Positions 24,301-33,834 of a DNA stretch of 64,000 nt are shown piece by piece. A program made the translations under genes and the position numbers. Source of the DNA: Sporocytophaga sp. (lineage in GTDB: Bacteria; Bacteroidota; Bacteroidia; Cytophagales; Cytophagaceae); assembly GCA_024707265.1 (NCBI GenBank), contig JANQAB010000010.1, forward strand, positions 124,001 to 188,000, read 5' to 3'. The number at the start of each line of letters is the position of its first letter. Position 1 is the stretch's first letter. A model generated the notes under the pieces. It saw nothing but the letters and a program-made list of their open reading frames with translations. It was not told the origin of the DNA and did not search any database.

Positions 24301-26304
24301 CTACTCTCTAATAATTCTGATTCTGCTATTACCTGCATTAAGGATGTACAAACCTTTGGAGTATGGAGAAAGATCAAGCGATGTACCATTTCCATTTTCC
24401 AAAACCTGCCCTGTTACATCCAACAATTGCCAATCCTGAGTGGTATCCCAGAATACATTGCCTGTGGTGGGATTTGGGTACAGTTTGAAATTATTTGCCC
24501 GCTCTTCAAGGTTGCCGGTTAATATATCCTCCTGAATTTTTATATTAAAAATGAGTGTCACCTGAGCAGTTTCTGTTGTACTTTTGGTGTATTTCAAGGC
24601 CTGTTTGATGGTGTATTGTTCACCACTAAGGCATCTATTTGGATACTGACCGATGTTGGCTATTAATGCGCCTATGTTTAGCTCAGAAAATACGTAAGCA
24701 GAAGCTCCCCAGGAAACTGTTTGTCCGGATTGATTAAACCAATGCCCTGGAGCATTTGCTGTCGACGTTGTATTGGTCGTTCCGTTCGGATTGATTGCGA
24801 AATAGGAAATTTTCGAACCCATATTCTTTACTATATCTTCTGGTGACGTGGCAAATGCTTCGCTTATTCTGCTTGTATTCAAGGAGACCTGTACAGGAGT
24901 ATAGTCACTCGCTGGTTTCATCGTCACATCATAGGTAAGGGTGATATCTTTGATAGGACTGTTGTAGACTCCCAACAAATTGGTGTTTTCGAATTTAACT
25001 TTATAAGGCCACTGCTCATCATTGCTTGCGTTATCGTCCCAAGGATGTCTCCAGTGTTGCTGAGGTGCGCCAGACACCACAAGCCACAATTTAGCGCACT
25101 TGTCCGGGCAGGTAAATGACAACGTAGTCTCGGGATTGCTTCCGTTCTGTACCTCTGCAGTGCCAGTGTTGCTGTATACTCTGGTGCCATTTTCAAGCAA
25201 CGCAACAAAGCCAAATCTCCATCCACCTTTGTCCACGCTCAGATTTCTGTAACCTGCAGCACCTGTCATACCTTTAAAATTGACGCTTACGACAGTCTCA
25301 CTTGAAGGAACATTTAATTTAATACTGTTGTATCCATAGTTTTGAACAGTAACAGAAGTATCTACCTGCCAGAAATTATCTGTGGTAAGGTTCATCTTCA
25401 CCTGAGCTCTTCTATTAATATAGTTTGCTCCATAAGATTTTATTGCGGGGATGTCCCAGGTGGTCAGTCTTGCCGCATGTTCATAGATCTCGTCATTAAA
25501 CTGGGCCTGGGTAATTGAATTGAGTCGTTTGTACGTTTCTATCGGATCTTCCGGTGAGCGGGATTCCCTCCACAATCGGCCCATAAAGTTTTTACCTCGT
25601 TTATAGGTCCAATAATCCTGTATGAAATAATTGGAATAACGTGGTTCTTCATGTATGATATGTAAATGATTCTTTCTGATATAGTTGTCAAAGTCGTAAT
25701 CTGTAAACTGTTTTTGAGGATAGACTTTGAAGGCCATCCACTGCGCGCATTGTTCCCAGAATCCGTTGCCTCCTGATCCATTGACTCCGAATCCGTAACG
25801 ATAACCACCTCTGGTATCGCAGCCAGTGATGTATTCAAAACAATGTCCGATCTCATGAGCCAGTACATTGTCGATACCAGCAGCGGCAGGGTTCACGTGC
25901 AATGTACCTACCAGGTCGTCCTGGCCTGAGCCATATGCCGCCCATTCGGTACTATACAGCAAAAAGATCATTAGTTTATATTTATCTGTCACCGAGGATC
26001 CTTTTACCGCAAAGCCTAGGGAATCAATATAGTAGGCATAGCTTTTTTCCGCTACTTTTAAAAGTTCGTTCATATTCACCGTATATGGACTAGCAGCTTT
26101 GGAAGGATCTGATCCAAAACCAGCTTCCCAGAACACCACTATATTATCTGTCTGTGTGCTTCGGCTATGAGACCACTGACTGGCTGGGTTGTTGAGGTCC
26201 ATATTCACATTGGTAATAAATCGGGGAATATAGACCTGCTTTTGCGCAACAAGCGCATTTGTCAGCAACAAGAACAGTGCTATTGGTATAAGTTTTTTCA
26301 TCAA
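24301..26304 (-). CDS. Secreted HExxH (gluzincin-like) protein with DUF4859-like and T9SS sorting domains
   Basis: The 667-residue product has a signal peptide (residues 1-21, ending VAQ). The N-terminal domain (about 25-450) contains HEIGH at 150-154 and a Glu at 184 in NGFWEQ, the arrangement of a gluzincin-type zinc peptidase. It resembles uncharacterised DUF6055-like secreted proteins. A DUF4859-like domain follows (about 455-590: ITLTYDVTMKPASDYTPVQV ... YTIKQALKYT), then the sorting domain FKLYPNPTTGNVFW ... RIRIIRE. It is a tandem paralogue of the 944-residue gene upstream. Peptidase activity is inferred from the motif only. Confidence 0.87.
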   Translation of the reverse strand: MMKKLIPIALFLLLTNALVAQKQVYIPRFITNVNMDLNNPASQWSHSRSTQTDNIVVFWEAGFGSDPSKAASPYTVNMNELLKVAEKSYAYYIDSLGFAVKGSSVTDKYKLMIFLLYSTEWAAYGSGQDDLVGTLHVNPAAAGIDNVLAHEIGHCFEYITGCDTRGGYRYGFGVNGSGGNGFWEQCAQWMAFKVYPQKQFTDYDFDNYIRKNHLHIIHEEPRYSNYFIQDYWTYKRGKNFMGRLWRESRSPEDPIETYKRLNSITQAQFNDEIYEHAARLTTWDIPAIKSYGANYINRRAQVKMNLTTDNFWQVDTSVTVQNYGYNSIKLNVPSSETVVSVNFKGMTGAAGYRNLSVDKGGWRFGFVALLENGTRVYSNTGTAEVQNGSNPETTLSFTCPDKCAKLWLVVSGAPQQHWRHPWDDNASNDEQWPYKVKFENTNLLGVYNSPIKDITLTYDVTMKPASDYTPVQVSLNTSRISEAFATSPEDIVKNMGSKISYFAINPNGTTNTTSTANAPGHWFNQSGQTVSWGASAYVFSELNIGALIANIGQYPNRCLSGEQYTIKQALKYTKSTTETAQVTLIFNIKIQEDILTGNLEERANNFKLYPNPTTGNVFWDTTQDWQLLDVTGQVLENGNGTSLDLSPYSKGLYILNAGNSRIRIIRE

Positions 26305-26342
26305 AAAGTATATTTAAAATGTTCAGAGATTTATTTTAAATG

Positions 26343-26393
26343 TATTCAGGACTACAGCAAATGGTTTGTTAACCAATACTGTAGTCCTGAATA
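26343..26393 (-). terminator. 15-bp perfect hairpin between the two HExxH genes
   Basis: TATTCAGGACTACAG at 26343-26357 pairs perfectly with CTGTAGTCCTGAATA at 26379-26393. It starts 3 bases after the stop of the 944-residue gene and lies 39 bases before the start of the next gene. There is no strong T-run, so it may terminate, attenuate or stabilise the upstream mRNA. Confidence 0.65.
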
Positions 26394-26395
26394 AG

Positions 26396-29230
26396 TTACT
26401 CCTTTACGATTTTGTAAAATGTATTTCCTGTTTTCACGAGATAAGTCCCCGCCTTCAATTGTTCTCCAAATATAACTGAATTTACATTTGTAAACTCCAG
26501 AAGCTTTTGACCGTCTAACGAATAGACTGCAATAGTGGAAGGTTTATTAAGCTCTACTTTGAAACTAGCGTTACTTGGGTTTGGGTAAATGATACCTTTA
26601 ACAACGTCATTAGCTTCGTCGATGCCTGTCACTACTGACTTTATCGAGATATTGAAGATGAGCTTTATCTGCTTGATATCATTCGCATTTTTAGTATACA
26701 CCAGTGCTTGTTTGATTGTATAGGATTCACCATCCATAACTCTGTCAGGATATTGCCCCACATTTGCAACCAGTTTGCTCATGTCTAATTCGGAATATAT
26801 ATAAGACGTACCGCCGTAAGCAGTTATTCCGCCAGAATTATTATACCAATGGCCCGGAGCAATGGCTGTTGAGACAGAGTCGAGGGTTCCATCAGTATTG
26901 ACACCAAAATATTTAATTGTTTTATTGGTAAACCCACTGATGATTTGAGCTTCAGTCAGTCCAAAAATCTGTCCGATCTGTGCTGAATTTAAAGGAACAA
27001 CTGTTGGTGTATAATCAGACTTTGGCTGCATTTCAACAGTATAGGTAATGGTTTGAACCGGTATAGCGGTGAAAGTCGCTGTAATGGTTTTATTGGCATC
27101 CATTTTTACCGAAAGTGGGTTGGTTGTCCCGGTGGCATTGCCACTCCAGCCTGTAAATAAAAATCCGGAAGCAGGTTTTGCTGCGAGTGTTATGGTAGTA
27201 CCTTCATCATAAGTGCCGGAAGTTGGAGTTACAGTACCCGAACCCACAACAGAAGCTGAAAGTGTATAGGTTTTTACTGCTACAGTTGTACAAGCCGGGG
27301 TTGTAACAAACGCCATCTGGTTAGCAGTAAAATTGGTAAAGCTTGCATTGATGTCAACATTGGAAGCATCGTTTGCTCCTTTGCCATCACACTCGGTACG
27401 TCCATTTCTCCAATAAGCAGGTTGAAGATAAACGCCATTAGTAGAGCATGATCCAACTTCCGCATCACCTCCTACTATCACATTGTTACCATAAGTAGCA
27501 GCCCAGACCATCGCATTGCCTTTTACCTGAGCCGTATTGGTTACAGTTCCACCTTCCATCCATGCATTCCCTGAAATGACAGCATCTCCGGTTATGGTAG
27601 CATTGTAAATAGCAGCATTATCTTTAACTACTGCATTACCACTTACGTTTCCACCTTCCACAGTTGCAAAACCTTCTATTCTCGCATTACCGGAAACTGT
27701 ACCTCCTAAAACCATGGCATAAGGACCCACATAGGCAGTAGAGGCCACATTTGCATTATTTGAGATCCAGCCTCCCCCATTGGAGTGGAGCTTTCCATTG
27801 GTTTTTCTCCATTTTCTGAAATCTGCTGCAGCCTGATATCCTTCAGGTACAGCATTGGCAATTTTTAGCTCATAAGGATATCTTCTATATTTCGGATATC
27901 CAACATCCATATTATAGTTGGAATGTATTTTAGGAGCTGAAAATACAACCAGGAAAATGTTTGCTTCATTCGCAGTGTTAAGATTAAATGAAGCCTCCCC
28001 GTCTGCGCTGGAATACATCGGGCTGTAACGTGAAACGGTTCCATCCGCTTTAGTGGTCACAAATCCATATCTCCAGCCAGCATAGGTAGGATTTACTTCC
28101 GTATGTCCTTTGAATTTAATTGAGACCGTTTTATCCGTTCCGCTACAGGTAGGGTAAAGAGGAATGATATTCATACCGTAATCCTGAGGCGCCCAATTGT
28201 CATTTACAAAAAACTGATCTGTTGTGCCTTGTACCTTATCCAACAAGGTGTATTGACGACTCGTATACCTTGGAAGGCTATTTTTGATGGTCTGATACGT
28301 TTGTCTCATTACTTGCCCGAAATTGCTGTTATGATTGACAGTGCTATTCCACTGAATAGGATAATCAAAGGTCACATCTTTAGCGGCATAGTTATACAAA
28401 TAATCGTTGAGCTGTTCTTGTGTAAATCCCTTCAGGCGTTTTAAGGTTTCCAGAGGGTGTTCCTGATTTTTGGATTCCGCCCAAAGTCTTCTGGTCATTT
28501 CAAAGCCATCTGTTTGCTGAACGTAAAACAACAGATTGTAATTGGTATAATGATGGCGATTGGAAGACCACATAAAATGTCTGGTCTGTATCCAGCGTGT
28601 CAGCGTACCATCCACATTAGCCCACTTTTGATAGGCCTGTGCACGCATAAAATTAGCATGACCTTCAAAAAACGGACCTGCCCAATCGTATCCGGCAAAG
28701 GCGGTTCCATTTCCCGGATTTTCCTGAATCCTCATCATCATTTGTAAAGCATGGGCATATTCATGACTGATCGCTCCCCCATCTTTTACCGCAGAAGGAT
28801 GTACGAACATAGCCCCTATAGTATTGCTATAGCTGCTGGCATGAGCAAAGCCGGTAGTGCGGTCATCGCCACCGGAAAAGGTTCCTAATATAATAACTGG
28901 TGTTTTGTATTTGCCGAAATTGGTGTTCGAGGCGTTGTTGATGAATTTTAAATCAGTAATGAAACGATTAAAGATAAATTCAAAGGTATCAGCAACGGCA
29001 GCAGGATTAAACCTCAAGCCTGCATCGGAAGCAGTTTGTGGATTGGTACCTACTAAATCTCCCCAATAGAGTACAAAGTTTTTCGATTCATACATCCTGT
29101 TGGAAGCCATCCGGCCATAGAATTCGTGACCAGAATTGCTCCATTCCGTGGGAGTAAAAACTGTTTTTTGAGCATAGAGCAGCTGAAGACTGACCCACAT
29201 GAAAAATAAACAGAGTAGCGTTTTTTTCAT
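26396..29230 (-). CDS. Secreted HExxH protein with beta-helix, repeat, DUF4859-like and T9SS sorting domains
   Basis: The 944-residue product has a signal peptide (1-20, ending LYA). The catalytic-like domain (about 25-480) has HEYAH at 156-160 and Glu189 in GPFFEGH, matching the paralogue at 24301. Residues about 485-605 are a hexapeptide-like left-handed beta-helix (ANVASTAYVGPYAMVLGGTV, SGNARIEG, VSGNAVVKDNAAIYNATITG). A bacterial repeat (VVGSGTVTPTSGTYDEGTTI ... FTGWSGNATGTTNPLSVKMD) and a DUF4859-like domain (about 715-855) follow. The sorting signal IYPNPSNASFKVEL ... YKIVKE ends it. It may be a surface peptidase acting on host or plant-wall glycoproteins, an inference from family context only. 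Confidence 0.87.
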   Translation of the reverse strand: MKKTLLCLFFMWVSLQLLYAQKTVFTPTEWSNSGHEFYGRMASNRMYESKNFVLYWGDLVGTNPQTASDAGLRFNPAAVADTFEFIFNRFITDLKFINNASNTNFGKYKTPVIILGTFSGGDDRTTGFAHASSYSNTIGAMFVHPSAVKDGGAISHEYAHALQMMMRIQENPGNGTAFAGYDWAGPFFEGHANFMRAQAYQKWANVDGTLTRWIQTRHFMWSSNRHHYTNYNLLFYVQQTDGFEMTRRLWAESKNQEHPLETLKRLKGFTQEQLNDYLYNYAAKDVTFDYPIQWNSTVNHNSNFGQVMRQTYQTIKNSLPRYTSRQYTLLDKVQGTTDQFFVNDNWAPQDYGMNIIPLYPTCSGTDKTVSIKFKGHTEVNPTYAGWRYGFVTTKADGTVSRYSPMYSSADGEASFNLNTANEANIFLVVFSAPKIHSNYNMDVGYPKYRRYPYELKIANAVPEGYQAAADFRKWRKTNGKLHSNGGGWISNNANVASTAYVGPYAMVLGGTVSGNARIEGFATVEGGNVSGNAVVKDNAAIYNATITGDAVISGNAWMEGGTVTNTAQVKGNAMVWAATYGNNVIVGGDAEVGSCSTNGVYLQPAYWRNGRTECDGKGANDASNVDINASFTNFTANQMAFVTTPACTTVAVKTYTLSASVVGSGTVTPTSGTYDEGTTITLAAKPASGFLFTGWSGNATGTTNPLSVKMDANKTITATFTAIPVQTITYTVEMQPKSDYTPTVVPLNSAQIGQIFGLTEAQIISGFTNKTIKYFGVNTDGTLDSVSTAIAPGHWYNNSGGITAYGGTSYIYSELDMSKLVANVGQYPDRVMDGESYTIKQALVYTKNANDIKQIKLIFNISIKSVVTGIDEANDVVKGIIYPNPSNASFKVELNKPSTIAVYSLDGQKLLEFTNVNSVIFGEQLKAGTYLVKTGNTFYKIVKE

Positions 29231-29584
29231 ATAAATGAATTGTGTTGAGAAATGTGATTTTATCTAGCTTAAAACATTGATTTATCAGAGGTTTGATGAA
29301 ACTAATTGTGGTCTTATTTGTAAAAAATTACTAATCAGCCACTTTTAGTTAAATTTTATCAAAACCCTTGTGTTTTTTAACTTAGCAATTGGGAAAAGGT
29401 AGAAGTAACGAAATTTTGAAAAAAATATAGAGGGAGAAAAAAATTCAGATCTTGTGGATTTTCAAATTACGGGTAAATTGTAGGGAGAAATGAAATATAA
29501 TCCTTTAATAGTTCGCATTCAGAATTATTAATGGAGAGATTAAATTAGAATAAGCTAATTCATAAAAAAATAAAAATGTGAAAA
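29231..29584. other. Intergenic region upstream of the 944-residue gene
   Basis: A divergent region that should contain the promoters of the HExxH gene (minus) and the small gene at 29585 (plus). It is AT-rich, and no repeat family or clear operator was seen. A GTAACGAAATTTTG motif near 29406 resembles GTAACGAAAGTCAG at 46681, upstream of the sigma-factor gene; this may be chance. Confidence 0.35.
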
Positions 29585-29974
29585 TTGAATTTCTGGATAA
29601 TGTTTCATTTTATAAATCCAATGTATAGTATACTTAGATTGTTTGATTTTGATAATAAACAAGCATTACAATTTCAGGATATTATCAAAAGTACCCTTTT
29701 AGTGCACAAAGGTGAAGTCGACCTAAGAATATTTGACTTTATCGAATCTCTAAATTGTGAATTAGCTCTAATATTAGGAAATAAGGATATAGGAATTCAG
29801 AGAACTGATATCAATAAATTTATCTGCCAACTTACTGAAAGAAAATATCTGAATATGATTGATTTAATTCAACCATTTACTGAAGATGATGTGAGTAGAT
29901 ATCAATGGTTGTATGATTTGGATTATGATGTAACCTCGACAGAATTTTTATTTTCACCTGGAGGAACCTGGTAA
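29585..29974 (+). CDS. Hypothetical protein, N terminus probably frameshifted
   Basis: The open frame gives 129 residues with no good start: TTG at 29585 or ATG at 29600. The alternative frame begins GTG AAA ATT GAA TTT CTG GAT AAT and encodes VKIEFLDNVSFYKSNV before a stop at about 29626. That looks like a natural N terminus running into YSILRLFDFDNKQALQFQDI of the main frame. One base change near 29620 would join them. The rest (LNCELALILGNKDIGIQRTD ... EFLFSPGGTW) matches no family I can name. It is the first of a run of small plus-strand orphan genes. Confidence 0.5.
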   Translation: MNFWIMFHFINPMYSILRLFDFDNKQALQFQDIIKSTLLVHKGEVDLRIFDFIESLNCELALILGNKDIGIQRTDINKFICQLTERKYLNMIDLIQPFTEDDVSRYQWLYDLDYDVTSTEFLFSPGGTW

Positions 29975-30111
29975 TGTTGTTTATAAAGAGCATGCTATAA
30001 CTTCATATAAAATAAGCCTCGCCGTGGAAGTCGAAAGTAGCAGTTCCTGCTCCGTGACCTCCAGAGACCACAACTTTCATAATAAAGAGCAATGGTTAAA
30101 AAAAATTTTAT

Positions 30112-30510
30112 ATGATTAAAAAGATATTCATCATTCTACTTCTGATAATTACAGTAATAGTCATTAAATACATAGACAATGGAATCAGGACACATGATAT
30201 GACTTTTTATCAAAGTAAAGACAATGGATATACAATTCGGTTTGAATCAATTGTAATTTTAAATACTCTATTTTATTCCTTAATGGCTATTCAGCCAAAA
30301 CGAAAACTCCTGGGATACCTAAAACATGTAATTGCTGGCTTTGGCATTAGTGTATTTTGGGGAATCTTTTGTTACTTTTTATTTTTATCATTTGATGATA
30401 ATTACGGCCTCACTTATCATGTTGTCACAATAATAATAAGTTATTCATCCTATTTTGGAATAAAAAGATGGAAGGAAACGACTCCTTGGACTTTCAGAGG
30501 CCAAGGATAA
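30112..30510 (+). CDS. Small membrane protein, duplicated at 42173
   Basis: The 132-residue product has an N-terminal helix (MIKKIFIILLLIITVIVIKY), a polar segment (NGIRTHDMTFYQ), and three more hydrophobic segments (about 44-60, 72-92 and 98-116). It is nearly identical to the 127-residue protein at 42173-42556 until residue 120 (KRWKET), where the tails diverge. The divergent tail (TPWTFRGQG) probably reflects a rearranged 3' end. No family recognised. Confidence 0.65.
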   Translation: MIKKIFIILLLIITVIVIKYIDNGIRTHDMTFYQSKDNGYTIRFESIVILNTLFYSLMAIQPKRKLLGYLKHVIAGFGISVFWGIFCYFLFLSFDDNYGLTYHVVTIIISYSSYFGIKRWKETTPWTFRGQG

Positions 30511-30579
30511 GCTAAACGCAAATCAGGCTGCTACAGTAAATTGGCCCCTCTAGCGAAGTATTTTCAAACACAATTTAAA

Positions 30580-31232
30580 ATGTACATGAAATACATAATA
30601 ATTTTAGGAATAGCAATTTTCATTATTTCAGGATTCATATTCTTCAAAAAGAACTTTTACATTGATCCTGTCGATGATGAATGGCTAATATTTAATCCTT
30701 TGGCACCTAAACAATCAGATTATGAGTACTATGCCTGAACGCAGATATTTACTATAAAAGAGGTGATACAAAAAATTATAAGTATTTCTCAAGTAAAATA
30801 GTGGAATTTAGAGACACGCACAATGAAGTTCAATATGAAAGCCTTTTTTCTTGCGGAAATGGTTATTGGGAATACAAGCAAAAAAAACTTTTACAATATT
30901 CTAAGTCTTATGAAGCAATTGGTAATATTGATAGTGCGATAAGTTGCTTAAAAGAAGGACTATATCATTTTGAAAAACATAAAAATGATATTGATCGTAG
31001 ATTTTTTCAACTTCAGGTTAAAAAACAAGGAAAAGATAAGGTTATAGCAGAAATTAGCAAAGGAGTGAAAAATATAGGCAAGCTTGACTGTTTTATGTGC
31101 AACGATTATTATTTCAAATTTGAAGATTATAATATAGGAATTGATCTTAATAACAATGATAGTGATAATGCTACATTGCTATCGGATCTGCTTATACAAT
31201 ATGAAATTTATACAAGTTTTAAAAAGTATTAA
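30580..31232 (+). pseudogene. Membrane-anchored hypothetical protein split by a frameshift
   Basis: Frame one (30580-30738) encodes MYMKYIIILGIAIFIISGFI, then FFKKNFYIDPVDDEWLIFNP and SDYEYYA before TGA. A second frame, open from about 30724 and without a start codon, continues NADIYYKRGDTKNYKYFSSK, then VEFRDTHNEVQYESLFSCGN and on to YTSFKKY at 31232. The two parts make one protein of about 217 residues with an N-terminal anchor, so a one-base shift near 30735 is likely. The soluble part has a TPR-like stretch (SKSYEAIGNIDSAISCLKEG). No family named. Confidence 0.6.
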
Positions 31233-31251
31233 ATGACTAAGCAAAGCCACA

Positions 31252-31737
31252 ATGAATATTAAAGAAATTGAAGACAAATTTTCTACTACATCTGATATTA
31301 AAGATGAGCTTATCGCTCAACTATTGAATAATGAAAGTCTTAGAAAAGAAGGAATCGAATATTTTATAGCAACCCCAAATAGAGAATTCGCCAAAACACT
31401 TTTAAATAAAGTAATAAGCAAAAGAAAAATAGATGACTTTGAAATTGGGTCCGGAGATAATATTATGTATGCCTGTTATTTACTTGGACTGAACAAAAAG
31501 ATTGAAGATTCCCTGTTAATTTGGAAAGCTAAAAACATTGACTTTGATACTTATTGCGGAATTGATGTTCAACTTAAGGTATTTGCAGGTATTGACAAAA
31601 CTATAAACTATCTTTACTCATTAAACACAGAAGAATCTTTGAAGGCCGCAAGTTATTTAGAAGAATGTAACGAGACCGGAGATTTTGATGATATTGAAAA
31701 TTATTATTCCAAAGAACAACTTCCTTGGTGGATTTAA
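31252..31737 (+). CDS. Hypothetical soluble protein, immunity-like
   Basis: The 161-residue product is acidic and mostly helical, with no signal peptide (MNIKEIEDKFSTTSDIKDEL ... YYSKEQLPWWI). It starts 19 bases after the preceding gene and is probably co-transcribed with it. The size, the acidic character and the terminal LPWW motif recall orphan immunity-type genes found in Bacteroidota, but this is only a resemblance. Confidence 0.6.
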   Translation: MNIKEIEDKFSTTSDIKDELIAQLLNNESLRKEGIEYFIATPNREFAKTLLNKVISKRKIDDFEIGSGDNIMYACYLLGLNKKIEDSLLIWKAKNIDFDTYCGIDVQLKVFAGIDKTINYLYSLNTEESLKAASYLEECNETGDFDDIENYYSKEQLPWWI

Positions 31738-31760
31738 TTCATTAACACTGCTTCCCCTGC

Positions 31761-31841
31761 TGGTGCAAGCGTCTTCGCTTGTACCCAAAACATCACAAGC
31801 GTCCACGCTTTTCCACGTACCATATTGAAATAAACAACACC
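31761..31841. repeat. Interspersed repeat (GGTGCAAGCG family), copy 2
   Basis: This is the second copy of 24011-24092: TGGTGCAAGCGTCTTCGCTT, GTACCCAAAACATCACAAGC, GTCCACGCTTTTCCACGTAC, then AAATAAACAACACC. The GCAAGCG / CGCTTGT and AAGCGT / ACGCTT pairs are better preserved here. A shorter piece (AAAACATCACAAGCCTCTTC) occurs at 37102. Confidence 0.75.
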
Positions 31842-31938
31842 TTTGTCCTGCCCCCTAATTACCCAATTCATCTATGCCATTTTCATAAAAGTGATTAAGA
31901 AAAGTATTTCGTTTTTTTCCTTTAGAAAGAGTTAAAAA

Positions 31939-32069
31939 ATTGGAAACAGTTACCGACACAACTGAACCACACAATATAACCTTACAAGAATCTTTTGATA
32001 AGTATCACTAGTTTATTTCAGACTACTGACAAAAGGCTATCACCGAGCAGATTTAACTTTCCTTCTATT
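31939..32069. repeat. Direct repeat, partner of 37130-37252
   Basis: ATTGGAAACAGTTACCGACA, GAACCACACAATATAACCTT, TTATTTCAGACTACTGACA and CAGATTTAACTTTCCTTC match the copy at 37130 with few changes and one short deletion. It has no open frame. The pair brackets the region containing the gene at 32090, the RAYT relic and the IS21-family insertion. Confidence 0.7.
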
Positions 32070-32089
32070 CGAGTCAGTATTTTCATGCC

Positions 32090-32815
32090 TTAATTTTTTC
32101 TTCCCATTTTAGCTTCTTCAATTATTTTGTCCAGCGCTTCTTCTATTTTATTGTCATAAGATTCTCTTACGGCCATGCAAATTTCTAATACCCTTTGATG
32201 TTGAATCGAATTGCTTATTAGGGACCATTTTGCCGATACAGCAGTTACTTGATCAAATTGGTTATTAGAATTTAGGTCTGATAATTTACTAATTATCTTT
32301 TTTACACTCTCCTCATTTCCTGTTGCAAAAAAGTCAGCCCAAAGCATATCCAGGTGTTCAGGATGTCTTATTGGGTCTGTCCAGATATCTAGAAACCCTT
32401 CAGCTCTGATTTTATTAAATCCCGATTGGTATTTTATTGTGTTGCTTTGATTTAAGAAAGTATCTAGAAGTTTGAGACTAAAGGTCGTATGGATTTGCCA
32501 AAGGGAAATACCAAAAATATAAATAAAATCTTCATCTTTGGTATTTCCAATTTTTTTATAAAAAGCAAGCTGTGCTGTTGTATCTTTTCTCAAGACAGAG
32601 GAGAAGAATGATATTATCATTATCTGATTCCCATCTTTTTCAATTTTCTTATTATGAGCTCCGTACTTAAACGCGTCAAAAAGAATATGAGGCTCAGGGT
32701 TCTTGTAATAATTCATCATCCAACTACCATAGTCCTCTAAATTCTTGAATTTTTTAGTTTGTGCGAATGAGCAAATTGCTATCGTTAAAAAAAGTATTGT
32801 AAAGAATCCTTTCAT
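32090..32815 (-). CDS. Secreted hypothetical protein
   Basis: From Met 32815 (MKGFFTILFLTIAICSFAQ) the product has 241 residues and a clear signal peptide; the open frame reaches 32899, but the upstream 28 residues do not fit. The mature part is helical (FKNLEDYGSWMMNYYKNPEP ... EICMAVRESYDNKIEEALDK), with no lipobox and no sorting domain, so it is probably periplasmic. No family recognised. The gene stands alone on the minus strand. Confidence 0.65.
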   Translation of the reverse strand: MKGFFTILFLTIAICSFAQTKKFKNLEDYGSWMMNYYKNPEPHILFDAFKYGAHNKKIEKDGNQIMIISFFSSVLRKDTTAQLAFYKKIGNTKDEDFIYIFGISLWQIHTTFSLKLLDTFLNQSNTIKYQSGFNKIRAEGFLDIWTDPIRHPEHLDMLWADFFATGNEESVKKIISKLSDLNSNNQFDQVTAVSAKWSLISNSIQHQRVLEICMAVRESYDNKIEEALDKIIEEAKMGRKN

Positions 32816-33027
32816 AAAATTAGTCTTACAACTTATTAAGTATAAACACATCAGATGTGTATATTTTTCATTAATATATACCAATTTATTAAATTCCACC
32901 GAAATTTAAGCTATCTAATGACCTTTTTATCCAGCAGATGAAACTGGTATTTACAAGTGCATAAATCTCAGTAGTTTTCGTGCCAAAAGTCCTTATAGTT
33001 GCTGAATATACTGAATATCTGTACCCA

Positions 33028-33558
33028 CACTGTGGCCTCCCCGACAGACCAAAATTTCCCTTCCGCTAATCATTCCATATAATGAGTTTATATTCAAAAT
33101 TCAACTATTCCATTATCGGAAAGTTAACTGGACTTTTTACAAGACTCCATCTATCATTCAATGGATTCAAATGGATTCAATCAATTAATACAGCTAAAGG
33201 ATTACGTTTCCAGAACCTGTAGGAACGTTCAGAAGTTTGTTTAACAACATACGAAAAGACCTTCGGATGATCTTTTAAAAGTTTCTTAAAGAATTGACCG
33301 CTTGTTTATTGGGTGAATGGTGTACGTAACCTTCCCTTTCCGTTATTTCCGGGAAGTACCCAGACCAAATGCATGTGTTTAAGCATTATTACAAATGTGT
33401 CAACGACTATTTTCTTATTATTTACAAGGCATTTTAGCTCTTCTAGAATTAATAGTTTAAATTTGTCTTCTTTTAAAAGGTCTCCAATTCTTTATTGTAT
33501 ATGTCCAGTAATAACCTTCTATAAGATTCATCTGAAGTTGAGAATTGTTTAAAAAAAG
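33028..33558 (-). pseudogene. Degenerate RAYT transposase copy
   Basis: The whole stretch aligns with the intact RAYT at 5405-5999. It covers the 3' flank (GACAGACCAAAATTTCCCTT, CCATATAATGAGTTTATATT), CCAGAACCTGTAGGAACGTT, CTTCGGATGATCTTT, CCAGACCAAATGCATGTG and the 5' coding end. Insertions, deletions and stops interrupt it throughout. A GTGGCC half-REP lies at its left end. Confidence 0.8.
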
Positions 33559-33834
33559 TGCATAGCTCAATGGATAAAATTTTCATTAAAGATATTTACA
33601 TTTATCCTTCAATCATCAATTCTATGGGACTTACAATTATAGATGGTCAAAAACAACCACCCATATGTTCATCGCAAAAATTAAATATATTTTCATTAGT
33701 TATTTCTCTTGTGTTAAGTTCTGTAGTCGGAAAACAAAACTGCACAGTTTTCGGAAAATAAGAGTGCACAGAAATTGGCAACAAGAATGCACAGGTAAGC
33801 TACTTTCGTCGATAGGAAAAAAATCGACGAGTAA

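Noticed and set aside
33313..33552. 79-residue plus-strand frame
   Set aside because: It is antisense to the degenerate RAYT copy.
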